Positions 1 through 8,273 of a stretch of 64,000 nucleotides of DNA are shown here, piece by piece. A model generated the notes under the pieces. It was not told the origin of the DNA. It was given only the letters and a program-made list of their open reading frames with translations, and searched no databases. The DNA is from Verrucomicrobiota bacterium (lineage in GTDB: Bacteria; Verrucomicrobiota; Verrucomicrobiia; Opitutales; Opitutaceae), in NCBI GenBank assembly GCA_023399155.1, contig JAEWQP010000022.1:248001-312000 (forward strand), written 5' to 3'. Position numbers and translations under genes: made by a program. Position 1 is the first letter of the stretch, and each line of letters opens with the position of its first letter.

Positions 1-837
1 GGAGGTCTCATTGTACTCGATGAGCCTGCCGAGGTAGAAGAACGCCGTGTGGTCGGAACAGCGGGCGGCCTGCTGCATGTTGTGGGTGACGATGACGATC
101 GTGTACTGCTCGCGCATCTGGTGGATGAGCTCCTCGACCTTGCTCGTGGCGATCGGGTCGAGGGCCGAGCAGGGCTCGTCCATCAGGATCACCTCGGGCT
201 CGACCGCGATGGTGCGGGCGATGCACAGGCGCTGCTGCTGCCCGCCGGACAGGCCGAGGCCGCTCTCGTGCAGCCGGTCCTTCACCTCGTCCCACAGTGC
301 CGCCCCGCGAAGGCTGCGCTCGACCGCCTCGTCGAGCACGGATTTCGTAGTGATGCCGGCGATACGAAGTCCGTAGGCGACGTTCTCGTAGATCGACTTG
401 GGAAACGGGTTGGATTTCTGGAACACCATGCCGACCTTCTTGCGCAGTTCGATCACGTCGACCGCGGGGGCGAACACGTCGGTCCCATCGAGCAGGATGC
501 TGCCGGTCGTGCGGACGCCGTCGATCAGGTCGTTCATCCGGTTGATGCAGCGCAGGAGCGTGGACTTGCCGCAGCCGGACGGCCCGATGAACGCGGTGAC
601 CTGCTTTTCCGGGATGTCCATCGTGATCCCGAGCAGCGCTTCCTTGGCGCCGTAGGCGAGGCCCAGGTCGCGAATCCGGATCTTGGCGGGGTCGGCGGAC
701 GCGGGCGGGTTCGGGCGGACCTTGAGCGCATCGGCCGCGAGCGGCCGCGAGAGCGGCGCGGACCCGGACGCAGGTGAGTTCGAGGACATGGTCACGGTGG
801 AGGCGGAGCGGGTGGAGGGAGCGTGCGTGGGGGCCAT
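1..837 (-). CDS. pstB: Phosphate ABC transporter ATPase PstB (partial, 3' end cut by window edge)
   Basis: ATP-binding subunit that powers PstCA-mediated phosphate import at the inner face of the cytoplasmic membrane. The visible 279 codons contain the Walker A motif GPSGCGKST near residues 85-93, the ABC signature LSGGQQQR, Walker B ILMDEP followed by SALDP, and the switch histidine in VTHN. The reading runs off base 1, so the last few codons are missing. The ATG at 837 overlaps the pstA stop as TGATG, implying translational coupling. Starting there gives an N-terminal extension of about 50 Ser/Pro/Ala-rich residues not seen in typical PstB (about 257 aa). An in-frame ATG at 789 would remove 16 of them. 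Last visible gene of the porin-pstSCAB operon; phoU might follow outside the window. Confidence 0.95.
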   Translation of the reverse strand, partial: MAPTHAPSTRSASTVTMSSNSPASGSAPLSRPLAADALKVRPNPPASADPAKIRIRDLGLAYGAKEALLGITMDIPEKQVTAFIGPSGCGKSTLLRCINRMNDLIDGVRTTGSILLDGTDVFAPAVDVIELRKKVGMVFQKSNPFPKSIYENVAYGLRIAGITTKSVLDEAVERSLRGAALWDEVKDRLHESGLGLSGGQQQRLCIARTIAVEPEVILMDEPCSALDPIATSKVEELIHQMREQYTIVIVTHNMQQAARCSDHTAFFYLGRLIEYNETS

Positions 838-2510
838 CAGAAGGCGCCGGTCTGATACTTGCGGCGGATGCGTTCGCGCAGGCGGATCGCGAACAGGTTG
901 AGAAGGATCACCAGCGCGATCAGCAGAAGCGTCGTGGTGAAGACCATGGGCTTCGCCGCCTCGATGTTCGGGGACTGGAAGCCGACATCGTAGATGTGAA
1001 AGCCGAGGTGCATGAACTTCCGGTCCAGGTGCAGGAACGGGAAGCTCCCGTCAAACGGCAGCTCCGGGGCGAGCTTGACCACGCCGGTGATCATCAGCGG
1101 CGCCACCTCGCCGGCGCCGCGCGCCATCGCCAGGATCACGCCGGTGAGGATCCCCGGGACCGAGGCGGGCAGCACGATGCGAAGGAGGGTCTGAAACTTC
1201 GACGCACCGAGCGCGAGCGACGCCTCGCGCGCACCACGGGGCACGGCCGCGATCGATTCCTCGGTGGCCACGATGACCACCGGCACCGTGAGCAGCGCCA
1301 GCGTGAGCGAGGCCCACAGGATGCCGCCCGTGCCGAAGGTCGGCGTCGGCAGCATGTCGGGGAAGAAGAGCCGGTCGATGCCGCCGCCGATGAAGTAGAC
1401 AAAGAAGCCGAGCCCGAACACCCCGAACACGATGGACGGCACACCGGCGAGGTTGTTGATCGCGATCCGCACCATCCGCACGATCACGCCCTGCCTGGCG
1501 TATTCACGCAGGTAAAACGCGGCAATGACGCCGAACGGCGTCACCATGATCGACATCAGGATCGTCATCATGGCCGTGCCGAAGATGGCGGGAAACACGC
1601 CGCCCTCCGTGTTGGACTCGCGGGGCTCGCCGAGCACGAACTCGGCCGCGCGGCTCGCGTAGTGACGGAGCCTGGCCGCGAGCCCCATGCGGTTGGGCTG
1701 GAAGGCGCGCACGATCTGCGCGAGCGGGATGCGCGCCTCCTGGCCGTCGATCGTCTCGAAGATCGCGACATAGTCCGTCGCGTGCTCCGACAGGAACGCC
1801 GCCTCGGCGCGCAGGCTCTCGTAGCGCTTCTGCAGGTCGGCGAGCCGGGCCCGGATCGCCGCCTCCTCCGCCGGGTCGACGCGATCGCCGCCCTCGGCCG
1901 CCCGGCGCCCCATCACGCGCAGGCGCAACTCCGCTTTCTGGATACGCGAGTTCACCGCACCGATGTCGTGCTTCTGCATCGCCGCGGAACGCTCGGCCAG
2001 CTCGCGGGTGTCGGGATGATGCCGGCGCAGCGAGGCCCATGCCTGGTCGCCCTCGGCCAGCACCGCGCCCTTGTGCTCGAGGCGGCGGAGGAAGCCGAAG
2101 AAGTCGCCGTACTCCTGGCGCTCGACCTGGGCTGCGGCGGGATCGGCCGTGCGGCCGCGTATCTCCGCATCGGGGATCCACATGAAGTCGTAGCCGTAGA
2201 GTTCGCGGTTGCCGACCTTGACCTGCGTCTGCGCCGCCTCGAGCAGCGTGCCATCGGCGGCGTGGCGGGCCGGCTGGTGCCCCGCGATCGATCCGAGCAG
2301 CGGGGGACCTTCCCCGCGCTCGAGCGTGACGATTCTGTCCGGCCAGAAGTAACCCATGCCGTTTGCCGTCACCAGCACGAGCAACCCGAGCACGAGGGCG
2401 AGCGAGAGCCCGATGGCCGAGCAGGTGAGCCAGATCAGGCCGTCGCCCCGCCTGAAGAACTGCGCGAGGCGGCGCCGCTGCGATGTCGCATGGAGAAGGG
2501 TCGAGTCCAT
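837..2510 (-). CDS. pstA: Phosphate ABC transporter permease PstA, enlarged form
   Basis: Inner-membrane permease half of the Pst phosphate importer, 557 aa against about 300 for enterobacterial PstA. One membrane segment (about residues 27-50) precedes a large soluble insert (about 55-285), presumably periplasmic. This insert includes a charged, coiled-coil-like stretch at about 160-245, rich in Glu, Arg and Ala. The normal permease core follows from about residue 303, with the EAA-type loop that docks on PstB near 418-470 (ALGASKFQTLLRIVLP). The gene begins 10 bases after pstC and overlaps pstB by one base at the stop/start. The enlarged first loop mirrors the insert in PstC, so the two may form a joint periplasmic structure. 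That is inference. Confidence 0.95.
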   Translation of the reverse strand: MDSTLLHATSQRRRLAQFFRRGDGLIWLTCSAIGLSLALVLGLLVLVTANGMGYFWPDRIVTLERGEGPPLLGSIAGHQPARHAADGTLLEAAQTQVKVGNRELYGYDFMWIPDAEIRGRTADPAAAQVERQEYGDFFGFLRRLEHKGAVLAEGDQAWASLRRHHPDTRELAERSAAMQKHDIGAVNSRIQKAELRLRVMGRRAAEGGDRVDPAEEAAIRARLADLQKRYESLRAEAAFLSEHATDYVAIFETIDGQEARIPLAQIVRAFQPNRMGLAARLRHYASRAAEFVLGEPRESNTEGGVFPAIFGTAMMTILMSIMVTPFGVIAAFYLREYARQGVIVRMVRIAINNLAGVPSIVFGVFGLGFFVYFIGGGIDRLFFPDMLPTPTFGTGGILWASLTLALLTVPVVIVATEESIAAVPRGAREASLALGASKFQTLLRIVLPASVPGILTGVILAMARGAGEVAPLMITGVVKLAPELPFDGSFPFLHLDRKFMHLGFHIYDVGFQSPNIEAAKPMVFTTTLLLIALVILLNLFAIRLRERIRRKYQTGAF

Positions 2511-2520
2511 GGCGTTCGAT

Positions 2521-4770
2521 TCAGACGGCCTGGTAGCGCTGCCGCAGGCGCTGGCGCACGACCTCGGCGACGGTGTTGCAGGCGAAGGTCAGGGCGAAGA
2601 GGAGCAACGCCGCGATGAAGAGCACGCGATAGAGTGTCCCGCCCATGGGCGCCTCGGGGATCTCGACCGCGATGTTGGCCGAGAGCGTTCGCATGCCGTT
2701 GAACGGGCTGAAGCTGAGGATGGGTGTGTTGCCCGTCGCCATCAGCACGATCATGGTTTCGCCCACGGCGCGCCCGAAGCCGATCATCACGGCGGAAAAC
2801 ACGCCCGGACTTGCGGTCGGCAGGATCACGCGCCACGCGGTCTGCCAGCGGCTCGCGCCCAGCGCGTAGCTGGCGGAGCGGAAGGTGGCGGGCACGTTGG
2901 AAAAGGCGTCCTCCGAGATGGTGAAGATCACCGGGATGACGGCGAAGCCGAGCGCGATGCCGATCACGATCGCGTTGCGCTGTTCCACCTGCTTGCCGAA
3001 CACGTTGAACGCCCACTGCCGGTAATCGCCGTCGAAGAACAGCGCCTCGATGCCCGGGCCGATCGCGAGGGCCAGCCAGGCCCCGGCCGCCACGAGCGGC
3101 AGCGCAAGAAAGAACTCCCAGCCGTCCGGCACCCGCGCGCGCAGCGGGCGCGGCAGCATGATCCACACGGCGGCGCCGCCGAGCACGACCAGCGGCACGA
3201 GCGGCAGCGCGAGGAGCGTGCCGACCATCGACGCCTCGAGCCTGGGTGCGAGCCACAGGCCGGCCAGGAACCCGATCACCACCGACGGCAGCGCGGCCAT
3301 GATCTCGACCGTGGGCTTCACGAAACGCCGCAGGGCCGGCGACATGAACTGCGAGGTGTAGAGCGCGGCAAAGATCGCGATCGGCACGGCGAAGAACAGG
3401 CCGTAGAACGCGCCCTTGAGCGTGCCCACGATCAGCGGCACGAGCGAGAGCTTGCTCTCGAAATCGTCGGTGCCCCCGGTGCTCTGCCAGGTGAATTCCG
3501 GCTCGTCGTAGTTCTCGTAGTGGACCTTGCCGAAGAGCGTGCGGAACGACACCTCGGGATGCGGGTTGTGCACCCAGGTGAAGCGCAGCGATCCGTGCTC
3601 ATCGAGCGCGAGCAGGGCCGTGAGCTTGGGCGCGTAGGCGAAGCGCGCCACGCCCGCGTCCAGGCGGTCCTCCAGGAGCGTGCGCTCCGAGGTGGTGAAA
3701 TCGAGGTGCACGGTGCCGTCCGCCGCACCCACCGCGAAGCCCTTGTCGCGCGCCGACGGCTGGATGGCCGTGATCGCCGCGGGCAGCGACTTGAAGGTGT
3801 GGATACGCTGCAGCGGCTTGAGTACGTCCGTCGGGTCCTCGCGAACGCCAAACCACGACTCGACCCGTCCATCCTCGAACCCGATCAGCAGGGCGTTGTC
3901 GCCGATCGCGAAATCGAGCGCGGTGATCCGCGCCTCGAGCGCGTGCGACCGGAACGGCGCGGCGGCCGAGTCCTCGAGATAATACTGGTGGAGCCGCGGG
4001 GCCGCATCGGCCACGTGAAGCTTGTTGCCCTCGTCGTCGATGACGAGCGCGGTGATCGCACCGGCGAATGCGCCGCCGACCTCGCGGGCCTCCTCCGGCG
4101 GCTCGTCCTCGACGAAGCGGGCTGCGAACACGCGTCCGTCGGCGGTCGCGACCGCCAGGTGATAGTCGCCGCCGGAGTTCTGCCGCCCGTGGATGCGTGT
4201 GATGGCGACGCCATCGGCGACGGTCAGCGCGCCCACCTCGGCGGCCCGCGCGCTGACGGTGCGGCTGCCGTCCGCACCGTAGTCGGTCGAGAACACGGCC
4301 CGCGCGATCACGACGCGCCCGTCGGTCGTGCCGATGAAGAGGCGATCCCGCCCGGGCGTGCGGTAGGCGGCCGACGCGCGCGTGCCGGCCAGCGAGGGCA
4401 GCGGAAAGTCCTGTGAGACCGCTCGGGTGGATGTATCCACGATCCGGATCGACCCTGTGCTCGCGTCGACGTAGTAGACGAACGTCTCATACTCGTCCAC
4501 GCCGAGGGCGAGCACGTCGCCGGCACCGCCGGCCGGCAGCCCGGGGAGGGGCATGTCGAAGACCTGCTTCTGCTCGGCCCCGCGGAACAACGGCAGCGCC
4601 TCGAGCCCGAGGAACACAAAGATCAGCGTGACGATGAGGATGATTCCGACGCCGCAGGTCCGGATCGCCAGGTCGGCGGCCTTGTCCACCAGTTTCACCC
4701 GCCGCGACGCCTTGCGCAGCAGGAGGTCGGCACGAGGCTTCTGGGCGGGAGCCGTGGGCGTGGGTGTCAT
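2521..4770 (-). CDS. pstC: Phosphate ABC transporter permease PstC with periplasmic propeller-like insert
   Basis: Second permease of the Pst importer, 749 aa, more than twice the usual length. A short cytoplasmic N-terminus and one membrane segment (about residues 38-60) lead into roughly 370 residues of WD40/beta-propeller character. The repeats are of the type DGRV, DEHGSLRFTW and ADGTVHLDF, starting near residue 75. The conserved permease region fills the last 300 residues, with the motif YALGASRWQTAWRVILPTA as the PstB-docking loop. It lies between pstS and pstA. A strong hairpin at 4876-4902 separates it from pstS and could lower its expression relative to the binding protein. Confidence 0.93.
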   Translation of the reverse strand: MTPTPTAPAQKPRADLLLRKASRRVKLVDKAADLAIRTCGVGIILIVTLIFVFLGLEALPLFRGAEQKQVFDMPLPGLPAGGAGDVLALGVDEYETFVYYVDASTGSIRIVDTSTRAVSQDFPLPSLAGTRASAAYRTPGRDRLFIGTTDGRVVIARAVFSTDYGADGSRTVSARAAEVGALTVADGVAITRIHGRQNSGGDYHLAVATADGRVFAARFVEDEPPEEAREVGGAFAGAITALVIDDEGNKLHVADAAPRLHQYYLEDSAAAPFRSHALEARITALDFAIGDNALLIGFEDGRVESWFGVREDPTDVLKPLQRIHTFKSLPAAITAIQPSARDKGFAVGAADGTVHLDFTTSERTLLEDRLDAGVARFAYAPKLTALLALDEHGSLRFTWVHNPHPEVSFRTLFGKVHYENYDEPEFTWQSTGGTDDFESKLSLVPLIVGTLKGAFYGLFFAVPIAIFAALYTSQFMSPALRRFVKPTVEIMAALPSVVIGFLAGLWLAPRLEASMVGTLLALPLVPLVVLGGAAVWIMLPRPLRARVPDGWEFFLALPLVAAGAWLALAIGPGIEALFFDGDYRQWAFNVFGKQVEQRNAIVIGIALGFAVIPVIFTISEDAFSNVPATFRSASYALGASRWQTAWRVILPTASPGVFSAVMIGFGRAVGETMIVLMATGNTPILSFSPFNGMRTLSANIAVEIPEAPMGGTLYRVLFIAALLLFALTFACNTVAEVVRQRLRQRYQAV

Positions 4771-4875
4771 GGACAGGATTCAGGGAAGGTCTACCAGCCC
4801 GGCGGGAGGGGCCGACAAGGCGGAAGGCGCCGCGGAGTGTGACAATCGTGTGACGGCGCGTCCGCCTTGAGGCGC

Positions 4876-4902
4876 AAGGGCCCGGCTTGCGGCCGGGCCC
4901 TT
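4876..4902 (-). terminator. Intra-operon hairpin between pstS and pstC
   Basis: Perfect 10-bp inverted repeat AAGGGCCCGG / CCGGGCCCTT with a 7-base loop, lying 30 bases after the pstS stop and 106 bases before the pstC start. It is not followed by a long T tract on the minus strand. It could be a partial terminator or an mRNA-stabilising 3' end giving more PstS than permease, as is known for other pst operons; that role is inferred. Confidence 0.6.
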
Positions 4903-4931
4903 GGTGCGCGGGCGGAAGTCTGGACCGGGCG

Positions 4932-5912
4932 TCACTTGCACCCGGAAGTGGCGAGAAACTCCGCCGCCTTCTTCGCCGGCAGCGGGAAGTAGCCGTCCTT
5001 AGCCGCGTCATCCTGACCGTTCCTGGAGAGGACGAAGCGGATGAACTCGCGCACCAGCGGATCGGGACCGCTGGCCGGGTTCACATTGATGTAGATGTAG
5101 AGGTAGCGGGAGATTGGGTAGGTGAAGGTCTCGGCATTCTCCTGCGTGGCCTCGATCGGCCCGGCCTTGTCGGCGATGGGCACGGCGCGAACGCCCGAGG
5201 TGCGGTAGCCGATGCCGGAATAGCCGGTGCCGCCCAGTTCCTTTTCCACGCCCTGGACGACGGAGGCGGAGCCGGGCTGTTCCTTCACCGACCCCTTGTA
5301 GTCGCCGTTCTTGAGCGCGAGTTCCTTGAAGAAGCCATACGTACCGGAAGCGCTGTTACGTCCGTAGAGCGAGATCGGCTTGTTGGCCCATTCGCCCGTC
5401 AAGCCGAGCTGGCCCCAGGTCCCGATGTTCTGGCCGCCGCGCTTGCGCGTGGAGGAGAAGATCGAATCCACCTGCTGGACCGTAAGCGAGCGGATCGGAT
5501 TGTCCTTGTGGACGTATACGGCAAGGGCGTCGATCGCCACGGCCACCATGCGCGGCTTGTAGCCGTACTTTTTCTCGAAGGCGTCGATTTCCTCGGCCTT
5601 CATCTTGCGCGACATCGGGCCGATCTGGGCCGTGCCGGCGATGAGCGCGGGGGGCGCGGTCGAGGAGCCCTTGCCCTCGATCTCGACCGTCACGGCCGGA
5701 TACAGTTTCTTAAAGTCCTCGCCCCAGAACGTCATGAGGTTGTTCAGGGTGTCTGAGCCGATCGAGGCGAGCTTGCCGGAGACGCCGCTGACCGGCTGGT
5801 ACTCGGGAAGGGCCGGATCGAGCTTGATCGCCTGGGCCGAGGCCGTGCCGGTCCAGGCGAAGAGGGCGGCGGCGGCCGCCGCGGCGCGAAGGGTGGTGGA
5901 TCGTGTCATCAT
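4932..5912 (-). CDS. pstS: Periplasmic phosphate-binding protein PstS
   Basis: Binds inorganic phosphate in the periplasm and delivers it to PstCA. The 326-aa product starts MMTRSTTLRAAAAAAALFAW and has a Sec signal peptide ending near ASA-QA. Family motifs include GSDTLNNLMTFWGEDF near the N-terminus, the phosphate-contacting GKGSSTAPPALIAG stretch, GRNSASGTYGFF in the middle and FVLSRNGQDDAAKDGYFPL near the C-terminus. The start at 5912 was preferred over longer in-frame readings because it places the signal peptide at the very N-terminus; 5909 is equally possible. It lies 38 bases downstream of the porin gene, so porin and binding protein probably share one transcript. Confidence 0.95.
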   Translation of the reverse strand: MMTRSTTLRAAAAAAALFAWTGTASAQAIKLDPALPEYQPVSGVSGKLASIGSDTLNNLMTFWGEDFKKLYPAVTVEIEGKGSSTAPPALIAGTAQIGPMSRKMKAEEIDAFEKKYGYKPRMVAVAIDALAVYVHKDNPIRSLTVQQVDSIFSSTRKRGGQNIGTWGQLGLTGEWANKPISLYGRNSASGTYGFFKELALKNGDYKGSVKEQPGSASVVQGVEKELGGTGYSGIGYRTSGVRAVPIADKAGPIEATQENAETFTYPISRYLYIYINVNPASGPDPLVREFIRFVLSRNGQDDAAKDGYFPLPAKKAAEFLATSGCK

Positions 5913-5950
5913 GGGAATGGTGTCGGTGTGGCGATGATTCGCGAAGGAGT

Positions 5951-7222
5951 TCAGAAGTTGATCTGGGCCTGTGAGCGCACGCCCTGGACGGTCGCCTTGG
6001 TGGCCGCGGTGGCGGAGGCGCCGACCGGGCGATCCTCGGTCTCGCCCCAGACGTAGCCGAGGGAGAGCTTCACGTCGTTGCCGCGCAGATACCAGGTGCC
6101 TCCCAGGTACGCCTCGCGCAGCGTATCCATCGATCCGCCGCCCGGCGCGCTGCGCACGGAGTCGGAGAGATTGATGCCCCGGCCGTCGGAATCGACGTAG
6201 CCGTAGCGTGCCACGAGTTCCCAGGCCGGGCTGATCCGGTAGGAGGGCTGGATGTAGAACCCCCACGGGTCGAGGGTTTGGCCGCTGGCCGCACCGTTGT
6301 CGACTTGCGCCCAGTAATACTCGGAGAGGAGGGTGAAGTTCTTCGCGAGCGTGACCTCACCGAAGAGGTTGAAGACCGTCATGTCGTCGGAGCGCGCACC
6401 CGTCAGGGCCGGGGTGCGGCCGCCCTGGTCGGGCAGGAGCCCGGCGGAGGCGCCGACCGCATAGCGCCCATCGGTGAACGTGCCGCGGTAGGCCGCGTGG
6501 GCCCAGTAGGCGAGGCCGTTGTTGGCGGCATTGCCCGAGCTGATGGCGTCCGATCCCGTCGAGGTCTGCTCGGGATTGGTGACGGCAAGCTGGTAGGAGA
6601 AGCCCTGCTTGGCGTTGCCGCCCACGGCCCAGGCGCCGATGCGGTATTTGCCGGCTCCGAGCCTGCGGCCGTTGTTCGACTCCACGAAGTAGCGGGTCAC
6701 ACCGGAGCGCTCGATCGCCTTGAGCGAGCCGCTCGAGACGAGGAACTCCTCGTAACCGATCGGCGCCTTGCGCAGGCCCGCGTCGATCGAGAAGGTGTCG
6801 TCGTACTTCCAGGTGATCATGGCGGCGTCGAAGAAGGTGCCGCCGAGATCATAGTTGATGTATCCGGAAAGTCCCTGCGCGAAGTTCGCCTTCACGCCGA
6901 GCCGGGCGCGGCGGACGAAGAGGTGGCTGGTCGAGGCCGGGTCGTTATCGACGCCGTCGATGTCGGTCGAGAGGCCGGCGTACTGCACCTGGAGGCGTCC
7001 GGTCAGCGTGACTTTGTCGAGAAAGCTTCCCCCGGCCGTGGTGACCATGGACGCGGTGTTGTCCTTGGCGACGTCGGCGCGGAGGTCCTCGGCCTCCTGT
7101 TCGGTGATGATCCCCTTGCGGGCGAGCATCTCGATCAAGGCGCCGTTGTCCTGGGCGCGGACGAATCCTGCGGTGGCGAGGAGCAGCGCTCCGGCGGCGA
7201 AACAGTGGATGGGTGGTCGCAT
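5951..7222 (-). CDS. Phosphate-selective outer-membrane porin (OprO/OprP family)
   Basis: Trimeric beta-barrel channel family (porin O and P) that lets phosphate or polyphosphate cross the outer membrane. The 423-aa product has a signal peptide ending about residue 23 (FVRAQ). A short helical segment follows with the pattern ARKGIITEQEAEDLRADV, typical of this family, then alternating strands and a C-terminal phenylalanine (SQAQINF) expected for Bam-dependent insertion. The start at 7222 was chosen because it begins directly at the signal peptide. First gene of the porin-pstSCAB transcription unit, which gives it a clear role in phosphate uptake. A candidate operator lies 91 bases upstream. 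Confidence 0.9.
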   Translation of the reverse strand: MRPPIHCFAAGALLLATAGFVRAQDNGALIEMLARKGIITEQEAEDLRADVAKDNTASMVTTAGGSFLDKVTLTGRLQVQYAGLSTDIDGVDNDPASTSHLFVRRARLGVKANFAQGLSGYINYDLGGTFFDAAMITWKYDDTFSIDAGLRKAPIGYEEFLVSSGSLKAIERSGVTRYFVESNNGRRLGAGKYRIGAWAVGGNAKQGFSYQLAVTNPEQTSTGSDAISSGNAANNGLAYWAHAAYRGTFTDGRYAVGASAGLLPDQGGRTPALTGARSDDMTVFNLFGEVTLAKNFTLLSEYYWAQVDNGAASGQTLDPWGFYIQPSYRISPAWELVARYGYVDSDGRGINLSDSVRSAPGGGSMDTLREAYLGGTWYLRGNDVKLSLGYVWGETEDRPVGASATAATKATVQGVRSQAQINF

Positions 7223-7312
7223 ACGATGGTGTGTGGCTGGTTTGGCTGTCCGGAGGCGCGAAGCCGTCGGACCGCCCCATCGTAGGGCTGCTCTGTTACA
7301 GTCCCGTGGCGG

Positions 7313-7334
7313 AGTTGTTACGTCGGTGACAACT
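7313..7334 (-). promoter_or_regulatory. Candidate operator upstream of the porin-pst operon
   Basis: A 22-bp imperfect palindrome (minus strand AGTTGTCACCGACGT then AACAACT) with one mismatch pair, in the only sizeable gap upstream of the porin. TTGTCAC weakly resembles half of the Pho box CTGTCAT, and a further CTGTAACAG lies nearby at about 7293-7301. It may bind PhoB or another regulator; the match to the enterobacterial Pho box is poor. Confidence 0.4.
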
Positions 7335-7362
7335 TCGCGCCGACGGATCGTGTGCACAAAAA

Positions 7363-7387
7363 AACCGCGGTCCCGGGGACCGCGGTT
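7363..7387 (-). terminator. Rho-independent terminator of the small barrel protein gene
   Basis: Near-perfect hairpin with 12-bp arms AACCGCGGTCCC / GGGACCGCGGTT and a one-base centre. On the minus strand it is followed by a run of seven T residues, the classic intrinsic terminator. It ends transcription of the gene at 7419-8039 before the porin promoter region. Confidence 0.85.
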
Positions 7388-7418
7388 CGCGAAGATCGAG
7401 GGCTCGGGAATCGTCCGC

Positions 7419-8039
7419 TCAGAAGCGCACCAGCGCGCCGAACGAGAGACCCCAGTTCGAATCCTCGTCGAGATTGATCTCGGTGAGGAGGCCCCAGGTC
7501 TCGTTGATGTCGAAGTCGGCCACGGCGCCGAAGCTCCAGACGCCCTCGTCCTCCGGCTCGTTGTCGAAGTAGTCGCTGTAGGCGGCATAGAGCCGCAGCG
7601 ACGCCTTCTCACCGGCCGGGATCTCGACGCCCGGCACGATCTGGAAGACCGTGTCGTTGTCGGTGCTGCCGTCGACCTTCGTGCCGAGCCAGCCGGCGGA
7701 GACGCCGATGAACGGCTTCATGCCCTGGGCCTGCATGTGGTAGGTGCCGCCGAACATCAGGTTCTGCCCGCTGATGTCGATGTTCCCGAAGCCGAAGTTG
7801 GCTCCGGTATCGAGATAGCTGTAGGTCAGCGCCAGATCGATGCTGGTCGTGAGCGGCTGGTTGAGCGTGAGCGTCACGCCGCGTCCATTGTCGACGTCGT
7901 TATCGTCCGGGAAAACCCAGTCGAAGGTGGCGGCGGCATACCGCTCCCCGAGCAGACCGGCGGCGGAAGCGACCGGGAGGCTGCCCGTGACGAGCACGGC
8001 GGCGGCGACGAACTTCAGGATACGAGTGTTTGATTTCAT
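7419..8039 (-). CDS. Small outer-membrane beta-barrel protein
   Basis: 206-aa product with a clear Sec signal peptide (MKSNTRILKFVAAAVLVTGS to about residue 26). Amphipathic beta-strand repeats rich in Tyr, Phe, Gly and Asp follow, ending in GALVRF with the terminal Phe needed for outer-membrane assembly. The size fits an eight-stranded porin-like or opacity-type barrel. The ATG at 8039 was chosen because longer in-frame readings carry no signal-like N-terminus. It lies between the pst operon and the pit operon on the same strand and has its own terminator. A role in phosphate or general permeability is only suggested by position. Confidence 0.7.
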   Translation of the reverse strand: MKSNTRILKFVAAAVLVTGSLPVASAAGLLGERYAAATFDWVFPDDNDVDNGRGVTLTLNQPLTTSIDLALTYSYLDTGANFGFGNIDISGQNLMFGGTYHMQAQGMKPFIGVSAGWLGTKVDGSTDNDTVFQIVPGVEIPAGEKASLRLYAAYSDYFDNEPEDEGVWSFGAVADFDINETWGLLTEINLDEDSNWGLSFGALVRF

Positions 8040-8273
8040 ACTTTGGTGGTTTGGTGAGCCGGCCGAACCGGTGACCGCGAAACGCCTCAAAGGGAGTCGA
8101 CTCGCGGGCATGGCCTCAGGGTGTCGAATCCCAAGACCCCGGAACGCCCGGTCTGCCATCTGACCGCCCCGGAGCGCTTCAGTTCAATCCTCGTCTCCGA
8201 CTCATGCATAGGCCCTTGATCATGAGCGGGATAAATCGTAAAAATCCTGTCCGAGCCACAGGCGCCGTCCCGA

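Noticed and set aside
774..2618. 614-codon plus-strand open frame opposite pstA
   Set aside because: It is the antisense shadow of pstA; residues are Arg/His/Gly-rich without domains, while the minus strand has full PstA motifs.
2356..4416. 686-codon plus-strand frame opposite pstC
   Set aside because: Antisense to PstC, low-complexity charged product, typical of GC-rich mirror frames.
7285..7335. Classical PhoB box upstream of the porin
   Set aside because: Only TTGTCAC and CTGTAAC approximate the CTGTCAT half-site and spacing does not fit two 11-base units; kept only as a palindromic operator candidate.
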